Shown here piece after piece: positions 20,901 to 35,900 of a stretch of 64,000 nucleotides of DNA (position 1 is its first letter; the number at the start of each line of letters is the position of its first letter). Source of the DNA: Drosophila persimilis. Taxonomy: Eukaryota > Arthropoda > Insecta > Diptera > Drosophilidae. The translations under genes and the position numbers were made by a program. The notes beneath the pieces are model-generated. The model was not told the DNA's origin. It ran no database searches and was given only the letters and a program-made list of their open reading frames with translations. The DNA is taken from contig NW_020825365.1 of the NCBI RefSeq assembly GCF_003286085.1, positions 1-64,000 on the forward strand, written 5' to 3'.

Positions 20901-23900
20901 GTTTCGGCCACCAACGAAATGCCAAACTTCACCGATCCCTTATACTATGGCATTGCTTACATTCTGTTCTACTTCCTGGCCCTGTTCCTGCTGGTATTCA
21001 TTTCGCGGAAGCACGTCTTCGTTGTCTACGTTAGTTTGGCCGCCGGTTGCGGGCTGGCCCTGAACTTCATCAAGGAGCCGATCGTCATTCTGATATGCTT
21101 CAGTGCGATGATGATCCTGCCGGGTGTGCTAATCATCCTGGTGTCCTCAGTGTTGGTTGACTGCATGCCCACACAGCTGCGGGCCAAGGCCCTGAGCCTG
21201 AACAAGGCGCTGTCGCGGCTGGGGGCCATTATCGGCTGTCTGCTTGTCGGCCTCCTGCTTAAGGTTTCCTGCTTGGTTACACTCAACATCTTCGTGGCCT
21301 ACCTCATATGTAAGTGCTAAGCGTGATCGACGCCGATCACGCCGTGCTATCAATCCGCTTCTAACAAGATCTACTTTGCTTCCAGTTTGCATCATTCTGT
21401 GCTTCTTGCTGCCCAAGTAAAAGCAGGTTCTGTTCTAGGCTTCAGTTTGTCTAAAATTTGTGATTTTTGAATTCGTGACTTTAAATAAATCTGTACTTTG
21501 TTCATGGCCGACATAGACGATGTATTTGGCAGGCTTGGTAAGCTGGTAAGCACGGCTACTCCGAGGCACTCCTCGTTACGTTCTCGCATCTCCGTCTCGC
21601 AGGCTTTGGGCGTATGCAGATCTTCATATTCTGCAGCTGTGCCGTAATCCAGGTGTACGTGACCAACGAACAGCTCGGTTTAGTGGTGATCGTGGCGGGT
21701 GCTACCTGTGACCTGGGCATACACGATCATCGGCTCTCGTGGCTCTACTGCGCCGTCATTACTGGCCAGATTCTGATTAGCCCTTATATGGGCTATAAGG
21801 CGGATGAAATCGGACGGCGAAAAATGCTGCTCATAACCATGATCCTCAGCCTGGCGGCGTCCCTGCTCTCGGCTCTCATGCCAGAGTTTTGGTCATTTCT
21901 GGTGATGCGCTTTTTCGTGGGCCTCTTGTGAGTACCTAGAGTCCCAAACTCTGCTCTTTCGACTCTAACAATTGTTATCCACTGTTCCGTGAAGCGTGAC
22001 AGGACCATCATCGTTGATTGTGACCTACTTGAGTGAGTTCACGAAGATTTCGCTGCGAGGTAGCGTGATCAACTACCAGAGCTACTTCATCGGTATCAGC
22101 ATGATCTTAATGACATGTAAGACTCACAGTCACCCACTTTTCGAATCTATAGCCTGGCGTATTTTCATGGCAGGTGTAGCCTCGGTTCTGCTTCCCCTGA
22201 AGTTGCACCACAGAATCGTGAACGATTATGCCCTCACCAGCTGGCGAGTTGTGGCCCTACTCAATCTGCTACCTGGAATCATTGGACTTGTCACTCTGTG
22301 GTTCCTGCCCGAAAGTCCAAAGTATTACCTGGCCGTTGATCAGCAAAAGAGAGCCATGGAGGCGCTGGAGAGATGCTGCCGCCTCAACAAGGGCAAGGAC
22401 GTAACGCTCTCCAGTCTGGGAGTTGAGTCGGTAACTCAGCCACGTTTGCCCGAAAAGCCAATCCATCGCAGGTGAGCTCGAACATCTGTATGTAGTTTCA
22501 ATCTTACTTCGTGAATGTCCCAATCTAGTGCCTTCGCCCGTCAATGGTACGATGTGGCTCCCCTCCTGCGTGGCCTATATTTCCGGCATTTGGCGCTCGC
22601 CTCCGCCGCCATTTTCATATTGTTAGGCACGTAAGTTGTGGTGGCAGTAAGGGGGATCCTTCTGAAGATGTGCTCAACTTCTGACTTTCAGTGGCGCTGG
22701 TCTTGCCAGCTGGATGCTGCGTGTCCGCAATCTCACGCTGAAAAACAAGGATTCGCAGACCATCTGTGTGGTGCTCGAGAAATTTGATGAACACAAAATG
22801 GATCTTCCGAAGGTGAGCTCGAGCCTTTTTTGGGGAATTCAGCTAATGATCCAGCATTTTGTTTGTCTTTTAGTGTGATTTGGGAATGGATGATCTGAAG
22901 GACTCTGTTTTCCATGGCCTCGCCGTTCTTGGTGTCTTCATATTTACAAGCATCCTTCTCATCTGGTTCGGCCGCAGAGTCATCGTTTTTCTATATGTTT
23001 TAGGGGCAGCCCTTGCTGGCTTCCTCTTGAACTTTGCGAAGGACGAAACGTTGATACTCGTTCTATTTCTCATTTACATTGTTGCTCCACTGTGCAGCCT
23101 GAGGCTGACCCTATCGATGCTCATTGATCTAATACCAACCAATCTCAGGGGCAAAGCTGTATCCATTAGTATGATGGTTGGGTGTCTGGGAGGCCTGGTC
23201 GCCAGCCTTTTCGTAGGCTACACCATGAAGCTCAACTGCTACGTCACCTTCAATACCTTTGTGCTGGCTCTAATATGTAAGATGTGTCTCATCTTTCAAT
23301 CATTGGCCCCATCTTAAAAATTCCATTGTATTCCAATCCACAGTTTGCGCCATCTTGATCGTAATGCTACCCTCTGATGGGAATATGAGGTTTAAAAAAG
23401 GATCGGTGTAATCCGTTGCAGCTTTTTTCTGCTATCTTCTCTCTTGTAAATCCATTAATTAAATAAAAGTAGACTCTGACTTAAGCTTCAGCTGTAAATT
23501 TCTTTACGTGTGTGTTTCCTTGGAAATAAATTTGAAATATAATATGGCCGACATTGACGACGTTTATGGAATGTTGGGTAAGCCCCGGTGGGAGGACAAA
23601 CAGCAATCATATCTCATCATAATTTTTGGTTCATCTACAGGCTTCGGTCGCATGCAGCGGACCATCTTTGTGTGCTGCATATTGATTCAGGCGTACATTA
23701 CCAACGAACAGATGGGTTTGGCTTTGGTTGTGGCCTCGAGCGCCTGCGATCTGCACATTGATGATCACCGCATGTCCTGGCTAATGAGCGCCGTCTTTAC
23801 CGCTCAGATCCTGGCGAGCCACTACATGGGCGACAAGGCTGATGACATCGGGAGACGCAAACTGATGCTCATATCGGGGTCACTGATGATTCTCTCTTCT

Positions 23901-26900
23901 CTTCTCTCGGCCCTCATGCCCGAGTTTTGGTCCTTTTTGGTGATGCGCTTCCTAGTTGGTGTCTTGTAAGTACGAGTATCTGCTGGGAGATAGTATCCAT
24001 ACTGATTGCTCCTTGCGTCTCTTCTTATTGCCATTTAAAGTGTGAGTGGACCGGCAGTGGCTATGCAGACCTACTTGAGCGAGTTCACAAAGTTCTCCCT
24101 GCGCCCCAAGGTGCTTAACTACGTTAGTTATGCCATAGGTCTTAGCATGATCATTGTGCCATGTAAGGTTAACCCTAATCCTTCCATCACCTGACCTGAC
24201 ATTCAAATTCACATTCACTGCTGTAGGTACTGCTGCACTGATCGACGTAAATATCCTCATCTACAATGATTACATCTTCTCTAGCTGGCGACTTCTGATC
24301 CTGCTGAACCTGCTGCCTGGTTTGACTGCGTTCGTTATGCTTTATCGACTGCCCGAAAGTCCTAAGTATTATCTATCGGTTAACGAGAATGGCAAGGCCC
24401 TGGCGGTGCTGGAGGAATGCTGCCGCATAAACAAGGGCAAGGATGTTACCTTGGCCAGTCTAGGAGTGAACTCCGTCACGCAGCCACGCTTGCGTGGTGC
24501 TACCATCAAGCGGAAGTAAGGATGCATTCGGTTAGAGCTTCAAGTTCGATATAAACACTATACATACTTCTGTCCCAATTGTTTGTTTCAGCTGTGTGGC
24601 TCGCCTGTGGTACGAGTCGCTACCGCTCCTGCAAAAACCTTACGTTCGTAACTTTTTCCTCACGTCCACAGCTGTTTTTGTGCAATTTGGCTTGTGAGTT
24701 GCCATTCCAAAAAGATGAAGGGTCGAGATATTGAAGTTTTATTGCAGGAGTTTCGGACTGGGCGTTTGGATGCTACGCATACGCCATCTTATTCTTCAAG
24801 TCGAGGAGAACGAAACGATCTGTGTGCTGATAAAAGAGCATGGAGATAAGAAAATGAAGCTTCCTACGGTACGCCAAGGGGTCTTAAATATGTTTCTGTA
24901 TCTGTATATATTTTTACTTTGTATCATTTGTCCTTTCAGTGTGATTTACGCTTTGAAAATGTGATGGACTCCATTTACCACGGTATCTTTGTGCTTTTCC
25001 TCTTCATTTTGACCAGCTTTCTCCTGATGTGCAGTCGGCGCAGAACCATAATATTGCTATACCTTCTGTCGGCTGCCCTTGCTGGTTTCATGTGCAATTT
25101 TGCTCAGTACGATACGCTGATTTTGATTGTATTCCTGATTGTCATTGTTCCGCCGATATGCAGCCTGCGGCTGACCCTATCGCTACTCATCGATCTGGTT
25201 CCCACTCATCTCAGGTGAGGTTTCCTTCGGTGTCCTTCCTTGTCTTTATTTTGTGTGTGTATTTGCATTTCTCTAGGGGTAAAGCAGTTGCTCTGGCCTT
25301 GATCTTCGGACGGGCAGGTGTTCTGTGTGCCAGTTTATTCATCGGCTACACTCTGAGGGATCATTGCTATTTCACCTTCAATGGCTTTGCACTGGCCATC
25401 ACCGGTAATACTCAAATATTTGATGGAGTTTATAATTATAATGAATAATTATGAGTTCTCTTGTAGCTGCCACGATCGTTATTCTGCTGCTACCTTCCGA
25501 GAGTAAAATGATGGACCGTGTTTCCAACTAGAGTCACCTACTAGTCTGCCTGAATACCCATACCCATGCCCATCCTGAAGCATCCCCTGCCTTATCAACA
25601 GAATATACAGCATGACGGTTACGTGATATGCGTTATTATTTGACAGGCATGCTTCATTAAAACTTTTTGGCAGCAGCTCGAATGAAGTGGTTCGATATGG
25701 GGCGATGTGCGCACAGTAAGGACAGGACAAGGGCAATGGGGTGTCTTATCTGTCTAGCCAATCAATCAATTGGGCGCACAGTACGAAGTGAAAATTTTAT
25801 ATCCGCCGCCCCTACGGCAACAAAAAAGGATTATGGTTTGCCATAGTTCAAATCATTTTTTTCTTTTTTTTTCATTTCTTCCCGCCAGCCAAGAAAAGTA
25901 AAATAAACGTCAAATACACTTGCCGACAGATGCGTGTGGACTTTTCTTTCCTGTGCGGGAATATACATTTATATAAAAGTGGGTATATGTGTGTATACGT
26001 AGATGTACATGAATTTGTATAGCTGTATGTATAGCAGATATGAACGAGCGTAAAAGGCAAAACAGGAAACGAAATGAAAGGAAAGAATAGAAAAAGGAGA
26101 GTTGAAAGCAAAGCAATCGCTAAGCGGGTTAATAATAACTGTCGGAGCAAGAAAAATCGAAACGGTAGGGGCTAGGAAAAAGGAGAAAAACATATTGAGA
26201 AGAACGACAAAGTTGTTTTTGCCGAACAAGCATAATACTCGTAATAGGGACATCTCTCCGGGACGATTGGATGGAGCTGTCGAATCCTGTATTCTCGCAG
26301 ACTGATTTACTACCCATGAATCTGGCTGAACGCTGGCTTTCTTCCAGCTAAATCTAAACCCACCATTTGGGGTCTAATAGAAGACAGACCCAGTTACAGA
26401 GACAGACATCAGACGCTGCTACTCATATTTAACGGCTTGTTTGAAGATCTGGAAAATACGTATTTGGGCTTTGTTCTCTTATCGCGTTGTTTTCCACCGC
26501 CGCATCGCCGAGTGAGTTTTTTATTTTGCATTCTGGCCTGGCTTTTAAAAGTTAATTTCAAGGCTGAGCTATTCCAGAGCAGCGGTGTGTATTCCGCTCT
26601 GCGATGCTGCTGGGTTGTCAGCGCGTTGAAAGGTTTATGAGGGCAACGAATTGTTGCAAAGGCGCCATCCAACAGGTATTAAGGACTGGGATGCTGGGGG
26701 GTATCAGAACTAGTTCCAGAACCCTTTATACCACCCGTGTGGCTTGGCATTTAAAAAAAAAAATTGTTGGGAATTTTTTCTTTTGTTGAGTTTTCCTTTT
26801 TTTGCCTGGCTTTTCTTTTCTTAAAGTTTACCTTCCCTTTTCTTCCGTATACTTTTTTTTGTGGGGCTGTGCAAATAGCATCAATAAGCTTTAATAAGCT

Positions 26901-29900
26901 CCAGCCACGTAGCCACGCAGCCACGAAGATGGCATCAGAAGTTTCGATGTGTGTCCTGGGGCGTGGTACTGGGGCTGGGACACTGGATTATCAAGTGGTA
27001 TTTTGTGTGTGTTTGTGTATGTGTGTGTCTCTGTATGCGTTTGGTTGTAATAAGATTTCGGAATTTGAGCAGACTGCGAATGAGACGCTCCTTAACATGC
27101 ATACGAGTGAGAGAAGTACATAGGTAATATCGTGTGAAAGCGAGCGTTAATTAAGTGGCAACATGCATCTCTAGCTGGAACTGGGATGCCAGAATTAGCA
27201 CAAAATAACGGCTACAAAAGATGCTCCTTTTCTGTTTTTCTGGGAATACTTTTTGGTAGGGGAAATACGGAATAGTTGTAGTTGTAGTATCTAAAATGCC
27301 AAACGTAAACGCAAACGCAAACGTAAACTCAATCTTAACTCAAGTTCATTTTCTTGCATTCTTACCAGTGGGTGGTGGTGATGTGGTTTTAGTGTGTATC
27401 TGTAGTCTTGCTTTAATGCAGTTTACATTTGTTGGATATTTATTTGTATGCCGTTTGCGTAAATATATATGTGATTGCTGTTAAGCTTCAATTTGCAGGG
27501 ATTTGGTTTTGGATTTTTTTTGTATTGTTATTTGTATAATTTACAAAGGTATTTTTCTGTTTTCATTCGTCTGTTGTCTGCCAACCATTTTTTTGTCTGT
27601 TCTGTAGTTTCTGTTACGGTTAAAGTGGTGCAATGTCGCAGAGTGGCAAGTGTTAAGTGGCTTGGTGTTGCTCGAGAGAGTGGTGGCAACTTTTCAATTG
27701 AGTTAACTTATGCAAAAGAACGTTACAAAATAATCGTACTGACTGATTGGTGTGTGCCAAGGACTTTGAAATTAAGGTGGTTTTAGGTTAGTGCTTTTTT
27801 GTTATTATTAATATTAAAGATTTCCTATGATTTTGTTGTTTTGGTTTTAATTGAATTTAGTGTTTTTTTTCCATTGTGTGTGGGGTGTGTCAAAGCTTTG
27901 ATAATGCGACACCGATATTGTGGCTAATAGTGGAAAAGATATGGAAGAAGACATTAGATAGATAGATAGTTCGAATAAGAGAGAGATAGAGATAGTGATA
28001 AATATATTTATATGTATGTATATGTATTTATGGAGCATAAGAGTGTACAATGCAATGGCTGATGTATATTATCTATTGTGGCATTAATCATTATCATGAG
28101 ACACAACTAGCAGCAAGGCACAGTTGAGGATTAAGGAGGATTGTGAGTGGAGTGGCGTAGCGTGGAGTGGAGTGTAGTGTGCAGGAAACATAGAGCAAGA
28201 GTCAGAGTAGAGCGACAGAAAGAGAGAGAGACAGAGAGAGTCTCCATGTTCGAGATCTCCTTATGGTTCCAGTGTTGGCAAAATCATAACAATTATAAGC
28301 AGAGTCTCCAGATAGAAGCATCTCTGAGGAGTAACTCTTCCTTGTTACCCCATAATACCATTACTTATGCCATAGGTAATGTTAAACAATATCAATAACC
28401 CCTCTACTCACGTCGTGATCCCATGCGCTTGTGCTGCTCAGTGCCCAGACTCATGGTGCGTCCCAGTTCGCCGCGGACAGCCTTCAAGGATTTCAAGATC
28501 TCATCCGGATCGCGTCGAGCAACGGAAGAGCGACGCCGTCCCGCAAGATACGATGTGGGTGGCGTAGCCATGGCGTCCTCCTCGAGCCGCTGCTTTTCGG
28601 CATCCTGGAAACTCGATCGACGCGAGCCCGGCAATGAGCGCGAGAAGTCCTTGCCCAGCTGGTAGACCTCCACTTCCATGGTCTCCGACTGCGATGAGCC
28701 GCGTCGGGAGCCCGCCATCCAAGCGGTGTCGGGATGCAGCAGCGTCGCCCCATCTCCAATGGAGTCTACCTCATCGGAGATGGATCGCTGCATGTTATAG
28801 TCGCGCCTCAACAAGCGGCTGACATCACCACAAGGTGCCCCGGCCCCGGCTGCAATGGAGCCACGTGGTGACACACTCGGCGACTTGCTCATGCTGATGC
28901 CACGCAATCCCTTGATGTCGTCCAGCCGACACCAGATCGCCTGATCGTCGAGGAAGGCCTGCTGCAGCTCGATGCTGCATTCGCCCAAGAATATGGACTC
29001 GGTGTGCGGCACCAGATCCCACAGCTGTATGTCTATATAGCGATCCATCAGGCTGTCGGCCTTCACTTGGCCAAATGTCAGTGTGGCATTCCAAATGGGA
29101 TTCTGTGTGGGTCGACTGACCTCCGTCTGTTGGACACTGCCATCGCCGCTGAAAAGGGGATTTAAAGAGATAATGCAGAAAGCAGAATTACGCAGATTGA
29201 AATGAATTATGAGGAATTAATAATGGAACTAAAATCACTTACCATTTGGGCAGAATACGGACCTTGGCATACGCCTCCGGCAGATTGCCGTGCCCGTAGG
29301 CCTCGTCCCTAAGCGCCAGATCATCGGCAGCCATCAGGGAGACGACCAGCTCCTGTCGCTCTGCGTGATACCAAACCTGAATCTGGACGCGTCCAGAGAC
29401 CATCTTTTCGCGTGCAATTTGCTCCTGCGGCGGATTGAAATGCTCATTAGTGGGGCAGACAGACATAGACAGAGAGACAAAGCGAGAGCACACACACTGT
29501 CTGAATGTGGAATGCCTACTACTGCTGCATCTACATATGGAAGTTCTATAGAAAATATATATATATGTATGTATATGTTTCATCAGGATTCATCAGCCTA
29601 TGGCCTACGCAACAAGAAAATGCAGTAACTGCACGACTTTTCGTCTTGCCTTGCCTCTATTTACAGTTGTTGGCTGATTTCTTTGCTTTCTCGTTGTTTG
29701 TGTGTGTGTTGATTCTTGGGTGGGTGTGTGTATGTACATAAACTGAACAACGAAATGAAAGCAATCAAAACGCAAAAAAATACTAACTAAACGAGGCAAA
29801 ACCAAGTGCAGGAATAGCAATAGCGAGAGAGAGAAAGAGACATAGGTGGGACATGCTATATAAATAGCAGTGCACTTCCCCCTCGGGGGGCAATAGATAC

Positions 29901-32900
29901 GGACGCACATAAATATAATGCAAATTATGATGCGACCACACACAAACACACAAATTCAAACAAAAACGAGGCATGTGCATGTGCTTGCATTAAAAAAAGC
30001 ACACACATACTTTTACAGATAAACAAACCGCACCGGAAATACAATCTTCTATTGAGGATTCTCTATATCTCTCTAAAACCCCCGCCCCCCAAAAACGGAA
30101 ATCATTGTGGCGCAGTGGCGCATACAATTTCGGTGGTGTGGGTTTTTCTGTGAAACCTACAGTACAGTACAGTACATGTATATGGGGTAATTGGTAATAG
30201 CGTGGCTTCCCCATATAACATATTCATAGCGTGTACATGGGCTCACACCCACACTCACACCCGCACCCACATTAAAACAGTAAAAATACTAGCAGCAGCC
30301 GAGAATTGACGGCTGGATCTGCAGCAGAACCGGAAGCCGTTATATTTCTATAACGTGTACCAAACGGAAATGAAGCGCGCACACGTAGGATAACACCACA
30401 CATGCAGACCGACGGACCCTGTGCCAACTGCGAACTGTTGCTTGGTTGTTCGGTAACTTTTTTATGCCCGAAAAAGAGGAAAATTATTACTATATGCCGT
30501 TACGCCGCCCCCTCCCTTCTATCTCTTTTTCTCTCTCTCTCTCTCTCTCTCTCATATGTGGAAATCGAATTCGTGTCGGGACTGTTTATAAGCCACGGAG
30601 TGCCGGAGAACGAGACACTGATGGTGACGGAGACGGATGCGGGGTGCTCTCTCTGGTGCTGGCGCATTTATTTTTATCTACAGGTAAGCAGGCACATGTA
30701 CTTGCTGGATTATTGGAGTTTTTCAGGCATCAGGCAGTGCCAAAGCCAGAGCCGGAGCGATAAAAGATTAAGCGCTTGAAAACTTTTCAACCCAGAATGC
30801 CTCCATGTGCCTGTCGATAATCATAATGATGAAGGCTCCCCACCAAAGTGTCAGTGGGCGAGGGGCGGTTCTCAATTGTTGTTAAAAGTTTTCTAATTTT
30901 CGACATTTCGAGCATTTTATGCCTCCAAGTTGTCAATTAAAGCGCGACAGGGTAGGCTCAGCCACCAAATTCTCGTCGCCAACCCCGCCCTCCGCAGCAC
31001 CTGTTGCTGACAGAGCCAGAGTGGGGGCTAAGACAAAAAGTTAACTGTTGCCCCGGACGGACGAAACCTTCCACGGGCCGCAATGAAAAACTCGTACGCC
31101 AACTTGACACCTGCCCGAACAACAACATTAACAGTTTTGGGTCTTCGGTGCGCTGCTGCAAAACTTTTGCCAGTCAAAAGGAATATTGCGGTTACATTTG
31201 CCTACATCTATTCGAATCTTTTTTCCCGCTGCAAAAGGTAACGGTAACTCAAATTGACAGAAAAGTTTGCGGCAACGGTGCGTATGAATAATAAACAAGC
31301 ATAGACATGCCAGAAAATGGAGGATACACACAAGCACACACAGATAGACGAAACATACAAAAAATATACAAATATTTACCGAAAATTATACAAAAATTAT
31401 AAATATAATTCATATTCTATATATACAGGGAAAACCTAAGAACAACAATACAAAGAACAAAGTTTCCAGGCATTCAATTGGAATTCGAATTACGAGTGCG
31501 AGTCTGCTATCAAAATTGGGGAAAAGTCATATGCAAATTGTAAATATAAACATTCAAAATAGCAATCAATCAATCGCATGGCATTGAGGCGTTAAGTGGG
31601 GTGCGGGAGTGCGCGTGGGGGCTGGAAGCAGCATAGCTCATAAGACAATCACTCTCTGCAATCGATTTGGATGACAGTCATAATACTTTCGGTTGTAATT
31701 TGTTTCTTTTCTTCTTTTTTTTTTTGTTTTGTACATAGATATTTTCATTTGGTTTTACTCGGGTTTTAATTTCAGTTTTAAGATGCTTACCCCCATTTTT
31801 TTGGGGGATGCTTCTGTTTCGGTTTCAGTTTCTGGTTTTTTGGTTTCTTGGTTTCTGGTTTTATTGCATTTTGGATATTTGGTATATATTATATATCTGT
31901 TTATAGCCATAACTCGTGCCAGCTGGGGTTACATTGGTTTTGTACAAACAGGAAATGAAAAATTGAGTTCAATGTTCAGATACAATTATAGCATATGTAT
32001 AAGTTTATGTAAGTTAAGTAGTAGGTATGTGGATTGTTGTTCTTGTGGTAGCTGTTTGTTTATTTATATATATATATTTGAAGTCACTAGTATTTTGAAT
32101 CGCAAGTCGTTCAAGAGAAATTCTAATCGGCTCAAGACGATTTGCAAGAGCCACTAAATCACTAATTCAAACAAATTCGTAGGCTTAGACGTAAGATTTA
32201 TGCAAATTAATCAAAATGCAAAACAAAACATAAAAAAAATTGTGACAGAATCGAATCGAATAGAATCTAATGATGAAATCAACTCAAATAGAATCGCAAA
32301 TCAAACTCAAACATTGTATCGTGTGGTGTTTCGGTGTTGTTCGGCGATCCTAGAAAATCATGGACTAAAAAATGGCTGCAGCTTGATTGGCCTGCTGGAT
32401 CATCATTATATTATGATCGTCGTATATTAGAATCATGGTAACATTACCACACAATAGGCTTTTGTTTTGTTTTCGACAAATTAGCAAATTCGAAACTTAA
32501 AGGCATTTAAGCATTGGCACGATAGAGACGATAGAGTCTGTCTGTGTGTGTTTGTATGGTACTGTATTTCGCGTTGGGAGGACATCTAAAAGGAGAGAGT
32601 GTAAAGGGAATACAACACTATAGTTCATATATATATGTACATATATGTAGATGAAAGGGACAGAGTGGGATATTTAAAGAGTCGAAGTCGGGTAATATGC
32701 AACCCAAAACAGAACAAACCGAATCGAAGGAAACGAAACGAAATGAAACTCAGCGAAAATAAGAGAATGTAAAGGTGAACATTTGCTAAGCGAAAGCCAA
32801 ACAAAAGCTCACAGATTGACAGAGAAGTGAAAGTGGAAACTGTATACAGTACAGGGGGGCTTGGCGGAAAATCACAAACAAAAAAAGAAAAACCACGGCG

Positions 32901-35900
32901 TATACGCAACTAAACGAATTGTAACCAAAGGAAAGAACAAGACAAATGAAAGCTTAACAGAAAGTAAAAGAAAGCGCACTTTACAATACATCTTGTTAGG
33001 GGCTGGTAGGCTGTAGGTGGTAGGTGGTAGGTGGGATTGGGGCATTACAGAATAACTTATACGAATAGAACCTAGCTATATTACACTTGAGGACGAATGT
33101 ACAGAGAGTACTTGAGAAACGAGTTGCTTTTTTTCAATTACCATTAGATTGATGGCTTCGGGCAGGGGCGACGGGTCAACGGATCTGCTGCTGCTTCTTC
33201 TGCTACTGCTATTGCTGCTGTGCGAAAGGATAAAGCAAGTCCATGCTCAATTCTTGGCAGGGATTACAATTTTTTATGTTTTTTTTGTTTGTTTGCAGTT
33301 AAATAGAGAGACTTTATTTTTCACGTTTCTTTTGCTTGTCTTTTCGCTTGTTAGATTTTAGATTTAAGATTTAAGATTTACGATTTAAGATTAGGGTTCC
33401 TAGCACATTTTGGTGCGCATTGGTGGTATACGCATTAAAGACTAATAACTGGTTTGTATATGGAATATATAGATATATGCATGTACTATATATATAGTAT
33501 ATAGAAGGTATAGTGGGCCTATCGTATATCGTATAGCATGGATTTTGACCTTTAAGTGAGTACACGATTACATTGTACATAGTTCCTTTTTTTTTTTTAA
33601 TTTGCTCTGCATGCACAGAACTTTTCTAAATTAGTTTCAAGCCTTCCAATCTACACAAAAAAAAAACCACAAAAACAATGGCCACTGCAACAAGTGGCGC
33701 TACAAGTGTGTGTGTGTGTAATACAGTCATCAGTTATCCTTGTACATCTTTGCATGGATACATAGAGCTATATAGCTTGTATTTATTGTAAAGGTTTATA
33801 CATTTAGCACATAATACAGTTACAATTACAGTTATAGTTAAAGTTAAACGTATAATTAGGGTTACAGTTACTATTACAATTACAGATACAGTTCGAGTTT
33901 CAAGTTTGCTTTCGCTTTTGCTTTCTTGGTTTCATAGTTTCATGGGTTATAAAAAAAGAGTCGTGTGATCGAAATGAAAGTTAAATGTTATCACCCATCT
34001 GACAGGAGTTACACAGCTACAAAAGAGCATATCAAACAATTCAATTGGTTCTCCGCTTCTGCTACTGTCTCTGCTTTGCTCTTCTCTTTCTCTTATGCTC
34101 TTTCTCTTATACTCTTTCTCTTATACTCTTTCACTTAGTTTCTTAAACATGGATATGTAGGTGGGCTCTCAGCAGAGTTTTCTGGCTACACATAGTTCGT
34201 TTCTACTTCTACTTTCACTTTCAATTCAACATTTACAAACACATCAACACATCACTAACAGCGACATACACATTAATACAAACGCATATATGTATATGTG
34301 TATATGTATATGTATACAATGGTGTATACAGTAGAACACACACAGATATAGTGTATATAGTACGTATGTGTAATATGTAGGCATGTAATTGGGTCTAGAA
34401 ATGCGCATACATATACATACATATATTCATTAATACGGGTATAAATCTACATATATGTATATATATATATATATAGTATATGTATGTATATAAGGACTTC
34501 TTCGGGGTTGGGTGGGTTCTTTGGCTCAAAAACACAGACATTTAAACATTTCAACAACAAACTACTGGTTTTTTTTAACTTTTTTTTCTCGAATTGTGTT
34601 TTTTTTTGTCTTACTAATTATGTCATAAAGTCAATAACATTTAAAACACACACAAATATTGTTTAAACTCTGTTTCGCTACAAATTTGCACTAATAACAT
34701 TTATATAGATTTCGGTTTAACTATATATATATATATATATACTGTACTGTATAATAAGTAACTTTATAGATTCCGGCCCCAGCTGAGACCGAACTCAGAC
34801 AGTCGATCGATCGATCGATCATTGGCGGGGAAATTGTTATTAAGTAGTAGTTTAAGTGGTAGTAGTAGTACATTTTAGTTTTCATTTCATTTAAAAATTC
34901 TCTGTGGACTCTCATGTTCCTTAGTTATTATTGTATCAATTCGTAAAGCCTAGAGATCTGTCTGGTCTACACAAGCGGCGTATATTCGGCGTATAACGTA
35001 TTTACTATATTTCGGGGGTGGAGGAGTTTCGTTTGTTTTCTCAGGAAGGGGGGCAACCCTCGGGTCGGTTGCTATCAATAGACACGAATGCTAGTTAAAA
35101 TTCTATAGATATTTCGCTTAAAATTCTATTGTTTTGGTGCTTGTCCTTACGGGGGTTCGCTGTGGCAATTCGATTGCCACAGGAAGAAGAATGTTCAACA
35201 AAACTGATTTGGAAACAAAGAACGAACGAGTATATATGTTCTAAGTATATATCTATCGGGTACGAGTACGATTTTTGAGCATCTGATCTCTCTCTCTCTT
35301 TTTCTCCCTTTCTGACTAAGTTTTAGTGGTTCGCTTTAGTAGTCTGCTTATTTTATCCTCTACGCGATTAGTTTGGGCACAAGTAAATATATATAGTATG
35401 CACGTACGTACAATATGGTAGGTATATATGTAGGTATGCACATATATTTTTTGTTTCTCGAAATCGCTAAGTACTACCAACACCGAAAAATAAATATATA
35501 TATGTTAGGTACATCTTGTGGTTATAATGACAGAAAATAGCAATGAACACATTTAATTTATCCATTTTGTATGGTTAATAATCAAAATTAAAACAAGTCG
35601 TAGTCGTAATCTTAAGTCAAATTGAAATCAAAACAGAAATCAGGTAAATGTTTATCTTGTTAGCTACTGTTTAAAATGTGTTTAAAAGTATGTACGAGTA
35701 TGTGATTACCAAAAATGAAAAAGATTCCAAAGGATTTGATCGTTGACTAGAAAACGGTGATTTTTCATATACATATGTATATATATAGATTTGTTTATAT
35801 ATATAGGTAGATTATTGAAGCTGCAGAGTTCAATGCATTTTGTGAGCACTTTGTGAAAGCTAAAATCGTGTGTGTGTATGTGTGTGTGGGAGTAGGGGGA

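Noticed and set aside
22001..22010. CAG acceptor at 22002 for transporter gene 2
   Set aside because: It would put a stop within twelve codons. The AAG acceptor 8 bp upstream keeps the frame and the FVTGP motif.
26764..27786. Phenylalanine- and cysteine-rich frames in the intron right of the transporters
   Set aside because: They arise from T-rich sequence and show no family motifs.
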